Positions 54,060-64,000 of a DNA stretch of 64,000 nt are shown in pieces. Positions within the stretch are counted from its first letter, which is position 1. The number at the start of each line of letters is the position of its first letter. The notes under the pieces were generated by a model. The model ran no database searches. It saw only the letters and a list, made by a program, of their open reading frames with translations, and was not told the origin of the DNA. Source of the DNA: Fragum whitleyi (Eukaryota > Mollusca > Bivalvia > Cardiida > Cardiidae). Made by a program: the position numbers and the translations under genes. The stretch lies in NCBI GenBank assembly GCA_948146395.1, contig OX411552.1:3409501-3473500 (forward strand), written 5' to 3'.

Positions 54060-54790
54060 ATATGTGGTCTTGATAAAATGACCTTTACCTCCACTTTTGG
54101 GCTTGACTTAATTATCCACTTAAGATCTTGCCCAAAGCAATACACATGTGAAATATGAAGTATCTATCACTCACAAATCAAAGTTATGGCCAATGTAAAA
54201 TTATGAATTTACACAAATTTGACCTAAAACTTGACCTTGACTGATGAACTTGAAGTTGGTACCAACAGATAGGTCTTGACAGATGCAATACACATGTGAA
54301 ATATGTAGTCTCTACCCCTTTCAAGTCAAAAGAATTTGCCAATGTTAAAGTTGTTTTTTGAAACAAATTGACCTTTACCTTGAAGAATGAGGTCGCTATC
54401 TCTTAGCAAGCAAAAATAATGGCCAATACAAAATTTTAAAATTGACACATATTTGACCTTGAAAATGACATTGACCTGGACTCATTCTCAGTTGGTACCT
54501 AAAGAAAAGTCTTGTCACAAGCAGTACATATGTGAAATACAAGGTCTTTATCACTAACCAGTCAAAGTTATGGCCAATGTTTAACTTTTTTGTTGCAATT
54601 AAGTGACCTTGATAATATGACCTTCACTCACGATCCTGAAGATAGTACCTACAGAAAGGTCTTGTCACATCAATACACTTGTGAATTTTTTATGTCTCTA
54701 CCTCTTACATAAATTATGGTCTATGTAAAAGGATTTTTTTGGGGAAAGGGGGACAAACAAACAAATAGACGAGGAAATACAATATATCCC
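54060..54790 (-). repeat. Tandem ~165-bp units, reverse of the 51-kb array
   Basis: Units contain TTGACCTTGA, AAGTTGGTACC, GGTCTTG, ACACATGTGAAATA and AAGTTATGGCCAATGT, near 54100, 54265, 54495 and 54640. It ends with an ACAAACAAACAAATAGACG linker and TCGATGCAGGATC, comparable with the tails of other tandem-unit elements here. Confidence 0.62.
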
Positions 54791-55366
54791 CAATCTATCG
54801 ATGCAGGATCAAAGTATGGTTTCATTAAAAGACTTCTCTCACAGGAATTACAGTGATCAGTCTTGATTCACAATTTGGCCAACTGCTAAAAGTTTTGACA
54901 GCCCATACTATCTGCTCAGACAGACTGAGGTGAACACTTTTTGCATAATAGATCACAATTACATGTAATTACTTCAATTGTGCAGTAACTTATATCCATA
55001 ACATATAAATATACATTTGGTGGTTCTCATTTACATACATTCAAAACATACAGCAAAACTATTGCACTAGATTCTAAAACATTAAAAATCGTAAAGAATA
55101 ACAACAGATTTACACTCTGTTGCCAAGGCAACCAAAGTTCTGCATGGATTCCAATGATGTGGAGTAAAAGAATGTGCTTAACCAAAGGTCATTTGTGAGA
55201 AATTAGGATTCAAATCTAACTACTTGTTTTGGAGAAGAATTTTTATTTCGCGATAGACACATGGCTGTATGGAGTCTTACACCCAACTCAACAAGTAAAG
55301 TCATAACAAGAAATGTCCTTGCATCAAGATTTCATTTGAATGACTGCAATCCCATTTTTGAACTGG

Positions 55367-55616
55367 GTCCCATTTTACTAAACTTCTTACGCCAAAATTA
55401 ATAGTAAGTCAAAATAAAAAAATCATACCTGGTATTTTCATTCATTGTTAGATTCTGCCTTGCAATATCTCATTGTAATCATCTTTAGAAGATGATTCCA
55501 ATGAGATGATGCATAGCCAAATTACATTTTTAGTTACTAATTTAGAAGCAACTTCAATTTTGACTTACACAAAAAATGATAGATAGACGTTTAGTAAAAC
55601 AGGCCCCTGGAGTCCA
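55367..55616. mobile_element. MITE-D copy 5
   Basis: GGGTCCCATTTTACTAAAC at the left and GACGTTTAGTAAAACAGGCCCCTG at the right; central stem CATTGTAATCATCTTTAG / AGATGATTCCAATG. Confidence 0.78.
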
Positions 55617-55869
55617 GTGTATTTCCACTGATCTAAAATCTACTAAGACAGATGAACAGATGCAGATGTAGGCCATCATTTGATCACTATTCCAAACCTG
55701 GCTCACGGGAGCTAAAAGGTTTAAAGCAATTATTGTTCTATAATTGAGTTAAATACACATACATGTGTATATATATATTTCCATGCCAATGCCAAAAACA
55801 TATAAAACTCTGAAGTGACAATCAAAGCTTGTATTCTGTTACAAGAATCTGAGCCTGTGAGTAGACTTT

Positions 55870-56072
55870 GTTTAACCCTTTCCTGTTTTACAAAATTTTG
55901 GACCTGTCCAAATTCAAAGGTTTTGCCGACGAAAATTTAAAGTGGATTTAATTTGAAAAATAACCATTCAGAAGGGTAGAAAATAGTGTGGAAAAAGAAG
56001 AAATTGCTTGTTTTCTCAATCATAATATCACAGGCACATTAAAAGCAGGGATTAAACAGCAAAGGGTTAAAT
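55870..56072. mobile_element. MITE-I copy 2
   Basis: TTTACAAAATTTTGGACCTG, CGACGAAAATTTAAAGTGG and GTGGAAAAAGAAGAAATTGC. One arm of the central stem is missing. Flanked by TTTAACCC and GGGTTAAA. Confidence 0.66.
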
Positions 56073-56132
56073 GCAGCATGTACTTTTCTTAAATTAAGAT
56101 TTTTCTACTATAAGAAGACATCCAAAACCTAT

Positions 56133-56482
56133 TACAGTTAAGACCATCGTGAAATTGACAAGCTGAATGATATTCAATATGAACAAAATTAGCAAACTTT
56201 GTTACAAATTTGCATATCTTTTCTTTATAAGTTCTATAATTAGCTTTTTATGTCTACACATACAAATCAGACACTGACAAAATACAATTATGTTAGGGAA
56301 ATTGTCGATTTTTTTTCTAGTGATTTTTATTTTGAAAGTAGTGTTGATTTTATCTATTTGATAATTTTGGACCCTTTTTGAATGGTGTATGTGAGCGTTT
56401 GGAATAAATGGAAAGCTGAGTGAACAATGTCGAATGGTTTTGATAGTAATGAGAGTCAGTGTCACAATGTGATTAACTGTAC
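56133..56482. mobile_element. MITE-A copy 13
   Basis: TACAGTTAAGACCATCGTGAAA at the left and GTGTCACAATGTGATTAACTGTA at the right. TATGAACAAAATTAGC is half of the palindrome; the rest is deleted. Confidence 0.75.
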
Positions 56483-56599
56483 ATAACATTCAAAATTTAC
56501 TTACTGTCACTACTAAATTCTTATTACTATTGAAGTAACATAATAGGGTGCACAACTACAATATCTTCTCATTTAAACAACCTAGACAATTATTACTCA

Positions 56600-56900
56600 T
56601 GTGTTCATGGAAACTAAAACTAACAAGATTTGTTTGTGAAACACAAATACCCCTGGAATGACACTTTTTTTAAAGTTTTGTCCTTTACAGATGACCTTGA
56701 CCTTGTCACTTGACCTTGACCTCAGTATCTGTAGTTGTGCACTATCAAGATCTATCATCATACAAAATATGACCTTTGTATCTTGAACAGCCTTGAAGTA
56801 ATTGGCAATGGTAAGTTTTTTGGTTAAATTCTGACAGACGGACAGCAGTAAAACAATATGCCCAAATCTTTTGATGCGGGGGCTAAAAATTTGCCTCATC
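56600..56900 (-). repeat. Fragment of the CAAGGTCA tandem-unit element with its tail
   Basis: TGACCTTGACCTTGTCACTTGACC, a CTGACAGACGGACAGCAG linker, and TTGATGCGGGGGCTAAAA. This is the end module seen on such elements. A further loose array of the same kind lies at about 57360-57620. Confidence 0.55.
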
Positions 56901-57107
56901 TTCAAATCTCTTGTAACATTTCTACATTTTTCAGACATTAAATATTAAAATTCGCACTTACTATTTTTCATATTAAATGCATTTCTTGCATAATATCAAC
57001 ATATCTTTAACAATCTTTATACATAATTACAAAAGCTATTAATAGCATTCACTTATAACAAAACAACATAAATAAAAAACAACAGAAACATATTATGCAT
57101 ACACTTA

Positions 57108-57315
57108 TCATGAAAAAAAGGAACATCAAGTCACTCCACAAAATAAATATTTGGAAAATGCATGTGTAACAGTAAAAGGTCAACCTCAGGTCGCATTCAC
57201 AGGAAGGTAGATTGATTATTTTAGACTCTGAAAATAAGTCTAGTGCTTAAAATTTTTACCCTAGTCAGCTTTTGTACTTTCCAGATGGTCCATTTTTTCC
57301 TGACAGGGCACATTT
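57108..57315. mobile_element. MITE-C copy 4, degraded
   Basis: AAAAAAGGAACATCAAGTCACTC at the left and CTTTCCAGATGGTCCATTTTTTCC then TGACAGGGCACAT at the right. Confidence 0.55.
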
Positions 57316-58520
57316 GAAATAGATGGTTGTCTAAGGACAACTACTGTCATGCCCATAATATTTTTACCATAGCTCTCATTGAGCCCTTTTTGAATATTTG
57401 ACCTTGAGCTCTGACCTTGACTTTTGAGCTATCTGAAAATTTCTTTCAAATATCACATCTACTCAGGCTGGAGAACAATTGTGCCAAGTTATTTAGAAAT
57501 CTATCCATAAAAGCAGGAGCTATGCTAGTGCGAAGTGTAATTTTTCAGTTGACCTTGAACTGTGACCTTGACCTTGGAGCTATCTGAAAAATTTCTTTGA
57601 GATATCTCATCTTTTCAAAATGAAGAAAATTTGTACTATATAATTTTGACATTCATTCAAGAATGTTAAAGTAATTGTATAGACAAAACAAGACCAATGG
57701 ACTAACAAATGGACTACTAAACAGACTAATACACATTCACCGAGACGTCATTGTGACAACAAAGTCTTGCTCATCACTAGCAGACTGGACAAATTATGAG
57801 TTGTAAACAAAACATTTCTAATAATTTCACATGAATGCATACTTGAGACTGAGTCTCAGATTAGTCTATTTTTATGTTTCATAAAATAACAATAAATTTT
57901 TCAAATATCTTGTTTTGAGTCCAGACTCATGATTACCTTACTGACTTTAAGTATTTAATTGGTCAAAATAAGGATTTGAGACCATGATCAACAGCCCTAT
58001 TCTTCTCTCTACGAATTAAAAACAATATCTGCCTGTGATTTGGGTGACCAAATTTATGGTAATTATGGTGTATACAATTCACAATCTGAAATTGTTGAAA
58101 TGTGAAGAACAGACTCAATTTTTTAATATAGCAAGAAACTATCACTTTATATCGACAACGCATAGCTTAAAGGTCTTGAGGGCTGACAAATTGTATAGGC
58201 TTTAGGATCTTTGAGCACCTGCTTTGAAAAAATAATTCTACCACTTAGAGGGTCAAGTGAAAGATCTTAATTGCTATTCACTATATAGGCTTTTTGGACC
58301 TTTGATCACTTGTATGACAACATGTCACTTTAAGACAATAATACCCTTAAACCTGCTTCAATAAAACAAATCTATCACTTACAGAATCAAGTAAAAAGTT
58401 TTCATTGCTTTTCTCTGAATAGGCTTTTTGGACCTTTTAGTTAAACAGCCTTGGCCTCAAACCTGCTTCTACAAAACCAATCAAACATTTATATGCCAAT
58501 TAGGCTGAATTCTAAATTAA

Positions 58521-58677
58521 GGTAGTGGAACCATAATAGATCCGAAACATTTTGGAACTCATGATCTTTCACAGTGTTGACCAAGGTTTCCTAATGAAAA
58601 TCATTAGAAAACCTCGGTTAACATTGTTAAAGTGCATTAATTCCAAAACGTTGCAGATATATTACGGGTCCACTACC
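58521..58677. mobile_element. MITE-B copy 7, complete with TTAA on both sides
   Basis: GGTAGTGGAACCATAATAG at the left and CTATTACGGG-type TATTACGGGTCCACTACC at the right, with TTAA at 58517-58520 and 58678-58681. Central stem CCAAGGTTTCCTAATGA / TCATTAGAAAACCTCGG. This copy best defines the family ends. Confidence 0.85.
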
Positions 58678-58920
58678 TTAAGATATTCTTAAATTTAATC
58701 TCATTATCAAACACTCCTGCATTTTGATGCATTGAAGTAACATGACCTTTATTTTCAAAAATAAAGAAAAAAGAAATTACAAATAAAAAGCTGTCTCTTT
58801 TTCACAATGTTTCTTCCCTACTTGGCAAATATTTCTTTAATTAAATACATATTGAACTGTTGTCTGCAAAGAAATTCAATCTGGAACAAAACAACTTTTT
58901 TCAAAATGGCATTACACACT

Positions 58921-59166
58921 TAATCCTTGTTATGCTGAACCCGGAATATTCCTGCTTTGGCAGGAGCTATAGACAAACATCAGCCTGCACACAGGTGCAG
59001 TCTGATGTTAGTCTACACCACCTGTTTCTCACTTTTAAACTAGAATTGCCAATAGATTTAGTTTTTCAAATAAAAAACGACCTACAATTGGTACTTTCAG
59101 TGCTTTTTGCCCTTTGATTTTGATGAAATCTTTTAGCCAAAATTCATTCAGCATGACAAGGGTTAA
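58921..59166. mobile_element. MITE-H copy 2
   Basis: TTAATCCTTGTTATGCTGAA at the left and TTCAGCATGACAAGGGTTAA at the right. The internal hairpin is ACATCAGCCTGCAC / GTGCAGTCTGATGT. It is in reverse orientation relative to 52059-52310. Confidence 0.75.
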
Positions 59167-59644
59167 GTTCCAATACAATATTATTTACATTTATATTGAG
59201 ACAAAACATGGGATCACTTGTCTTTCTAATGACCTGCATAATCATGACCCATTAGGAGCATCTAGATTATCAGAAAAATGTCTTTGTTAGCCAGACAGAC
59301 TTAAGTCAACAATTTTCTTTTGAATCTAGAATATCTTTTATATTCAGGCTTATAACTAAAACCTTGTTCTGACTGACCTCCCCTAGATCAAATCTCTTTT
59401 AAAATGTTGACTTTATTGAATTTTGGAATCATCACATTTTGAATAATGTGTGACATACATGTAACATTAGGTAACTATATATAGATACACATTGTTCTCG
59501 TAAAAGGTAGACAAAATTGCTGTGAAATGAGCCCTTGCGTGATCCAACAATTTTATGTGTGCGTGATGGAGAGACATTGTGTAGCCTAGACAGTCATGTA
59601 ATGCCAAAACAATTTTTTCTGCGCATCTGAAGATGTGTTTGGGA

Positions 59645-59765
59645 CCTCATCTATCTAAAGAGTTTAAAGCAAGGGATCTGGCCAGACTGTGCCTATCCAC
59701 AGGCTGGCCAGAGGCTTTGCCTTCTGCACATATGAAATTGCTGCAAATATCACACAGAGAGAGGC
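59645..59765. mobile_element. MITE-K copy 2
   Basis: GGCCAGACTGTGCC / CACAGGCTGGCC hairpin flanked by GACCTCATCTATCTA and GCTTTGCCTTCTGCAC, as at 31.85 kb. Confidence 0.5.
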
Positions 59766-59949
59766 TCAAATGACAAAGTTATCAATGCTTTTGCCACATT
59801 TAAAAAAGATTGAGAAAAAGGAGCAGCTCAGAATAAATACTAGAACTGTCGCAGAGTGGACTTATACCCCCCACCAGCACTTTGTCAAAATGTAAGTGCT
59901 TTAAGTGCAAGATGTGTTTGTAACCAATATTGATGTCATATACAGCAAT

Positions 59950-60715
59950 TGCATGAAGTTTCATGATTCTAGATCCCTTGGTTCTTGAATTAGAGTCCCG
60001 AAACGAAAACTGAACAAAAATTTAATGTGACCTTGACCTTTGACCTATGTGACATAAACACAATAGGGCACTTCCTTGAGTCATAAGTGATATTTACATA
60101 GAGTTTCATTATTCTAGGTCGCTTGGTTCTCAATTTAGAGTCCGGAAAAGAAAAATTGAACAAAAATTTACTGTGACCTTGACCTTTGACCTATGTGACT
60201 CCAAAACAATGAAAATTGCAGGTGCATAATTATGATAGGATTAATTACCCAATTTGGTAACTCCCCTTATGGTTACTGAGTTTTGCAATTTTAAATTTTG
60301 ACTACTCCCCCCCTTCCATAAAAAGTTTAAAGTGGCATAACTCTGAAACTAATGACTGGATCAGGATGAAAATTGCAGGTGCACAACTTCATATGATGGG
60401 AAACAACCTGATAAAATTTCAGCAAAATTGGTCCAAAATTGTGGGAGGAGAAGAGGACACAAATTTAGAAAAATGTACCCCCTCCTTAAAAATTCCAGAG
60501 TGGCATAACTCTCAAACCAATGACCGGATCTGGATGAAAATTGCAGGTGCACAACTTCATATGATAGGAAACAACCTGATAAAATTTCAGCAAAATTGGT
60601 CCAAAACTGTGGGAGGAGAAGAGGACACAAAATTATGTCTATGGACGGACGGATGGACAGACGGACAACCTGATTCCAGTATACCCCCCATAACTTCGTT
60701 GTGGGGGGTATAATA
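59950..60715 (+). mobile_element. Two tandem-unit blocks plus GGACGG linker and terminal hairpin
   Basis: Block one: about 150-bp units with GAAGTTTCATGATTCTAG and GTGACCTTGACCTTTGACC near 59955 and 60100. Block two: two ~165-180-bp units with GATGAAAATTGCAGGTGCAC at 60364 and 60534. The end is ACGGACGGATGGACAGACGG and a hairpin, AGTATACCCCCC facing GGGGGGTATA, across AACTTCGTTG. The frames at 60366-60713 and the opposite strand are repeat artefacts. Confidence 0.72.
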
Positions 60716-60723
60716 ATAATGCC

Positions 60724-60802
60724 ATAGCACTACAGTGTTGTAAGTATCTATATATAGGCAGGCCTACATATATAGGTACTTTAAACAGTGTTGCGCTTAG
60801 AA
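60724..60802. mobile_element. MITE-G copy 2
   Basis: TAGCACTACAGTGTTGTAAG and TTTAAACAGTGTTGCGCT with a TATATATAGG / CCTACATATATA core. Confidence 0.6.
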
Positions 60803-60871
60803 CATGAAATATGGCAATAGAAAGATAGAGGCAAGTGGAGTAACTGTTCATCCCTGATAGTCTATAGATCA

Positions 60872-61086
60872 CTAGTAGTCATCCGCACTATGTATTTGTT
60901 GAGCGACACCAGGTTGCTGGCTACCTCCAAATGCTCGTGAGGAATGCAGCGTCCAATCATAATAAGGATAGGCAGGTGCCCAGGACATATCACCACTTGT
61001 ATGAGCATCATCATTTTCATCTCTGACGTCAGATCTACCGAACACACATTCAGCGTAGGAAGGTGGGGGTGGGGGATTGTTGATAG
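60872..61086 (-). CDS. Alpha-arrestin, last exon (PPxY tail)
   Basis: Acceptor TTGTCTTTCCAG, phase 1 in, reading to TAG at 60872-60874. Contains PPPPPSYAEC near the start, then an acidic DENDD stretch and an aromatic patch APAYPYYDW, ending HSADDY. Confidence 0.85.
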
Positions 61087-63198
61087 CTGGAAAGACAACA
61101 ATATTATCATCAAACAACCTGCAGCACTTTTAGGGGTTAGGGTAAATATTTTGTAAGTAACTTTATACCTTTGTAATCTTTTTACATTCTCTGTATAACA
61201 GTTCTTACATTCATTGTGAGGGATTAGCACAATACCATTGTAAGTGCCTATATATTTATAGGCACTTTCAATGGTATTGCACTAGTAATGCCCCCTCAAT
61301 TTTTTTTGTAGAAGAGTTGCAAAATTTTATAATTCAATATCTTCAAAAAACCAGAAATACACAGTTAAGATTAGAAAGATATATTAGGAATGGCTTTTTG
61401 TTTAGAAAACAGGCTCTGAAACAGCTTACCTCTTAATACAGCTAATATACAGCTAATTCTTAAAACGTTAATTTACAGTTCAACAGCTTTAATTCATTTT
61501 TTGTGTGTGTGAGTGTAATTTTTAGGAAATATTTTCACATTGTAATTTGTGTAATTTGCGGCTTTGTCTGACATACTATCGTTTGTTTGTTTTCCCAAAT
61601 ATATCAAATTGTATTGTTTTCATGTTCATTTTATTTTTTCATTTTTGCTACTTTCTAGTGTCTTTGCCATATCATTTTTTTCTCTGTAAATGATCAAAGG
61701 CAATATGTATTGCTGATTTCCATTAAATGTAGGTATGAATGTATGTATGTAATAATCTATCTTACCTTCTTCATAAGATGGGGGCATTTCCGGCCCCATG
61801 CCTGTAAAATTGCTGGTATCCAAAGACGGGGCAGTGGGCCGTGACTCTGTAAGTGGTGGCTGAAATGTGGGTTCCTGTACTGGAATGGTGCCTATCACAA
61901 TCTTCTTTAAAATCTCTATCTTCTGACTGCTACATTTGACTTTTAACTGAAATTATCATAAGAATGCCTATTGTAATAAATACCTTCATAATGCAACATG
62001 CATTACATGCTCCAATGTTTCAAAAAGAATGACAAATTTTATCAGAAAGCCTGGATACAGAGAATTTATTTTCTACATTACTTTAAACTGAAAGTATTAT
62101 AGGTTTCTTTAATGCTTTTCTGTGTTCTATTGAGGCATAACGGTAGATAATCATTTTGATAAACTCACCACCTTATCAGTGAAATTATCAAAATCTTACA
62201 TCCTGCTTTCAGTCATTTCATCATATCTGATATCATCTAAGTGGATCCAAACAAGTGAAATCATCATAAAAGAGGTAAATTAACAGCCAACTTGCAATTC
62301 CATAATCAGGAGTTAAAAGGTGATGTCGGTTGAATATACATGGCATAGAAATAGACTATAAACTCAACTTTACTTTTGTCAAACTTAATACTCAAATACC
62401 CAATATGAATTATTTTACATCCATCCAGTTCAATCTCAAATAAGAAAATTAGGTGTTAAAGACTAAGATCAGACTGCATATATTTTCAGGCTGATCTTTG
62501 TATATACCTTTTGCTAATAGCAGCAATATTTCAGTTCACTACAAGGTGTGGAGTCAGTGCAACACTTTTGTAAGTGCCTATGCAGAGCTACAGATAAAGG
62601 GGGTATTATGGATTTAAGATAAAAGTATTTCAATTATCATTGCCCAAACCATTTATTGCTGGTACTCATTAGAATCGTCTCATTGAGACGATTCAAATGA
62701 GTACCCACAATTTCAGACAGGCTTTACCCCCTATTATCCATTCTACTACCTATGAATGTATTGGCACTTACAATAGTTTTGTTCTCATCCCTGGAAGTGG
62801 TAAAATAAATTTCCCGTCTTAATTAAGTAATTTCTTTTCCACACGGAGTCATCATTTGGGATTTCAATGATTTCACACCCTTCAAAATCTGGTTTGAATA
62901 GGAAAACCAGGTGGTATAGACTCAGATCAGACTGCACATTCAAAGGATCAGCCTTTCCAGACCACTATAAACAATTTTTTGGTCTTACCAAGACATGATA
63001 TTGAATATCAATAATTTTACATCCTTCCAGCTCTGATGGTGGTAGTGAGGGCACCAGGGTAGCTTGATTCACTTTTCCTACACTGTTTGGCCGAACTACA
63101 ATTGGTCCATTATACAGATTAAATCTTTCTTCCTTCGGGTGTTTATGGGGTCGTCCTGATGAGAAAATGCTCTCTGAGTATGCTGTATATGTTACTAT
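60872..63198 (-). CDS. Alpha-arrestin (arrestin domain-containing protein), last three coding exons
   Basis: Three exons on the minus strand join in frame; the 5' part is outside the window. Exon 62989-63198 holds the end of the arrestin C-like domain, with PSLPPSELEGCKIIDIQYHV. Exon 61766-61946 gives LKVKCSSQKIEILKKIVIGT then IPVQ, the last arrestin strand, then a Pro-rich tail with MPPSYEEG. Exon 60872-61086 gives NPPPPPSYAEC and an acidic tail ending SADDY. The two PPSY sequences are PPxY motifs, which in alpha-arrestins recruit the WW domains of NEDD4-type ubiquitin ligases, linking membrane cargo to ubiquitination and endocytosis (known for the family, inferred here). Overall it resembles ARRDC2/3/4-type proteins; the subtype is not assigned. 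About 200 C-terminal residues are visible. Confidence 0.88.
61215..61297. mobile_element. MITE-G copy 3
   Basis: TAGCACAATACCATTGTAAG and CTTTCAATGGTATTGCACTA flank GTGCCTATATATTTATAGGCAC, nearly a perfect hairpin. Lies in the last intron of the arrestin gene. Confidence 0.75.
61766..61946 (-). CDS. Alpha-arrestin, penultimate exon
   Basis: Acceptor ATAATTTCAG and donor GAAGAAG|GTAAGA. Phase 0 in, phase 1 out. Finishes the arrestin fold (IVIGTIPVQ) and begins the Pro-rich tail with the first PPxY (MPPSYEE). Confidence 0.87.
62547..62790. mobile_element. MITE-G copy 4 split by another hairpin element
   Basis: CAGTGCAACACTTTTGTAAG and GTGCCTAT at 62547-62582 resume as TATTGGCACTTACAATAG and TTTTG from about 62759. 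Between them, at about 62597-62750, is a different palindrome: GGGGGTATTATGGAT / ATCCATTCTACTACC ends and a GGTACTCATTAGAATCGTCT / AGACGATTCAAATGAGTACC core. Confidence 0.65.
62989..63198 (-). CDS. Alpha-arrestin, third-last exon (arrestin C-domain)
   Basis: Acceptor TCTAATTTCAG and donor GTCTTG|GTAAGA, 210 bp, 70 codons in phase 0. Encodes VTYTAYSESIFSSGRP, NGPIVVRPNS and the CKIIDIQYHV strand of the C-terminal arrestin domain. Earlier exons lie to the right of the window. Confidence 0.85.
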
Positions 63199-63308
63199 CT
63201 GAAATTAGAGATTGAGAGGGTGAGTTCAAGATAAACAAACATCTTTGCTTTTCCATGTAAAATTTCAGTAATCAATATATATAACCACAACATAAGGTTG
63301 GGAACAGA

Positions 63309-63960
63309 AACTAGAGGCGCTTGAGCGCCAGATTCGCTCCACAGGCCTGAATATCCTGATGATGATTATAAGAGGATGATAAGGCTGTTTGAGAAAATCA
63401 TGATCAATGAATAACATAGAATATTGACCTCTGCCTGTTAAACACATATTTTTCATCCAATCACAATACTTTTGTGCAGTCTGATAATGGGTCACCTAAG
63501 GATCATTCCAGTGAAATTTGGCTGAAATCCAAAAGTAAAAATTTCAACACTAACAGAATGTTACTGCACATTATACATTGTACTTTGTCTGCAAAATTTT
63601 GATTGTAGATCTTTCCACTTTTCATTAAACACTACTAAAAGGATGTTACTTCACAAAAGTGTTTGTCTTCAAAACAAAATTCTAACTAATGATGATAAAA
63701 AGTCAAATATTTAATCCAATATATTTATTTCATTCTGCCCAATGTCTTAGAGTGCAGTCAACTCAACTCTTTCCACCCCACTCTAAACCTCAGTAAACAT
63801 ATTTTACACCAATTGTCCTCTTTGTGCAGCCACCCTTTGTTCGACTTAACTGACAAATTCCCAGGGAGTATTCTCAGGCTTAACTAAAGTTTCTATACAT
63901 TTGGATTTCAACAAAGGTTTTATTCCTTCTTATCTATAATCTTAACACCTATGAAATTTT
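63309..63960 (+). repeat. Interspersed repeat, copy 2
   Basis: AACTAGAGGCGCTTGAGCGC, TTCGCTCCACAGGCCTGAAT, ATTTTTCATCCAATCACAA, TACTGCACATTATACATTG and CAACAAAGGTTTTATTCC match 35107-35850 in order, same orientation. It lies in an intron of the arrestin gene and probably continues past the window edge. Confidence 0.7.
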
Positions 63961-64000
63961 CTAAGTCTAAAAAAATTCATCATCATCCAAAGAGTGATCA

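Noticed and set aside
60361..60713. Two opposite frames of 89 and 115 codons with internally repeated protein sequence
   Set aside because: They translate the two tandem units of a transposon-like element; the repetition comes from the DNA repeat.

Overview
The window is animal nuclear DNA. It is AT-rich, intron-rich and packed with short inverted-repeat transposons, tRNA-derived SINEs and one LTR retrotransposon. The SINE tails, the elements built of tandem units plus a GGACGG linker, and the BEL/Pao element fit a marine mollusc, probably a bivalve. That placement rests on recognition by eye and not on a database search.

Layout. 0-10 kb holds no convincing gene. It has a foldback-like pair of inverted ~165-bp tandem arrays (about 0.2-1.2 kb and 2.5-3.3 kb), several copies of the most abundant MITE (called MITE-A here), and one weak first-exon candidate with a signal peptide (minus strand, about 4.4 kb). 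10.1-18.0 kb is a nearly complete BEL/Pao LTR retrotransposon on the plus strand. Its two LTRs differ by about 2% plus an 11-bp indel, its 5-bp target duplication is intact, and all gag-pol domains are recognisable, but the frame is broken by three stops and two frameshifts.

20.9-40.7 kb is a 13-exon gene on the minus strand, rebuilt here from splice sites and reading phase; every exon junction keeps frame. It encodes about 578 residues: a tyrosine-rich cytoplasmic tail, one transmembrane helix (type II), a SEA domain with a GSVII site, a Thr-rich mucin-like stalk, and an unrecognised N-glycosylated C-terminal ectodomain. Its introns hold most of the MITEs, a 1.3-kb near-perfect hairpin flanked by TTAA, and a five-copy 87-bp tandem array seeded by the 3' half of the transmembrane exon.

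41-60.8 kb has no supported coding exon. It is a graveyard of nested SINEs, MITEs, two opposed tandem arrays and a ~380-bp GA-rich microsatellite. 60.9-63.2 kb carries the last three coding exons of an alpha-arrestin (arrestin domain-containing protein, minus strand) with two PPxY motifs; its 5' exons lie beyond the right edge.

The two host genes are on the same strand with the arrestin upstream. Nothing in the sequence ties them functionally: one is a probable cell-surface mucin-like protein, the other a probable cytosolic ubiquitin-ligase adaptor. The strongest leads are the membrane-mucin gene, the transmembrane-exon tandem array, the foldback structures, and an unusually rich set of short hairpin families that insert into one another.
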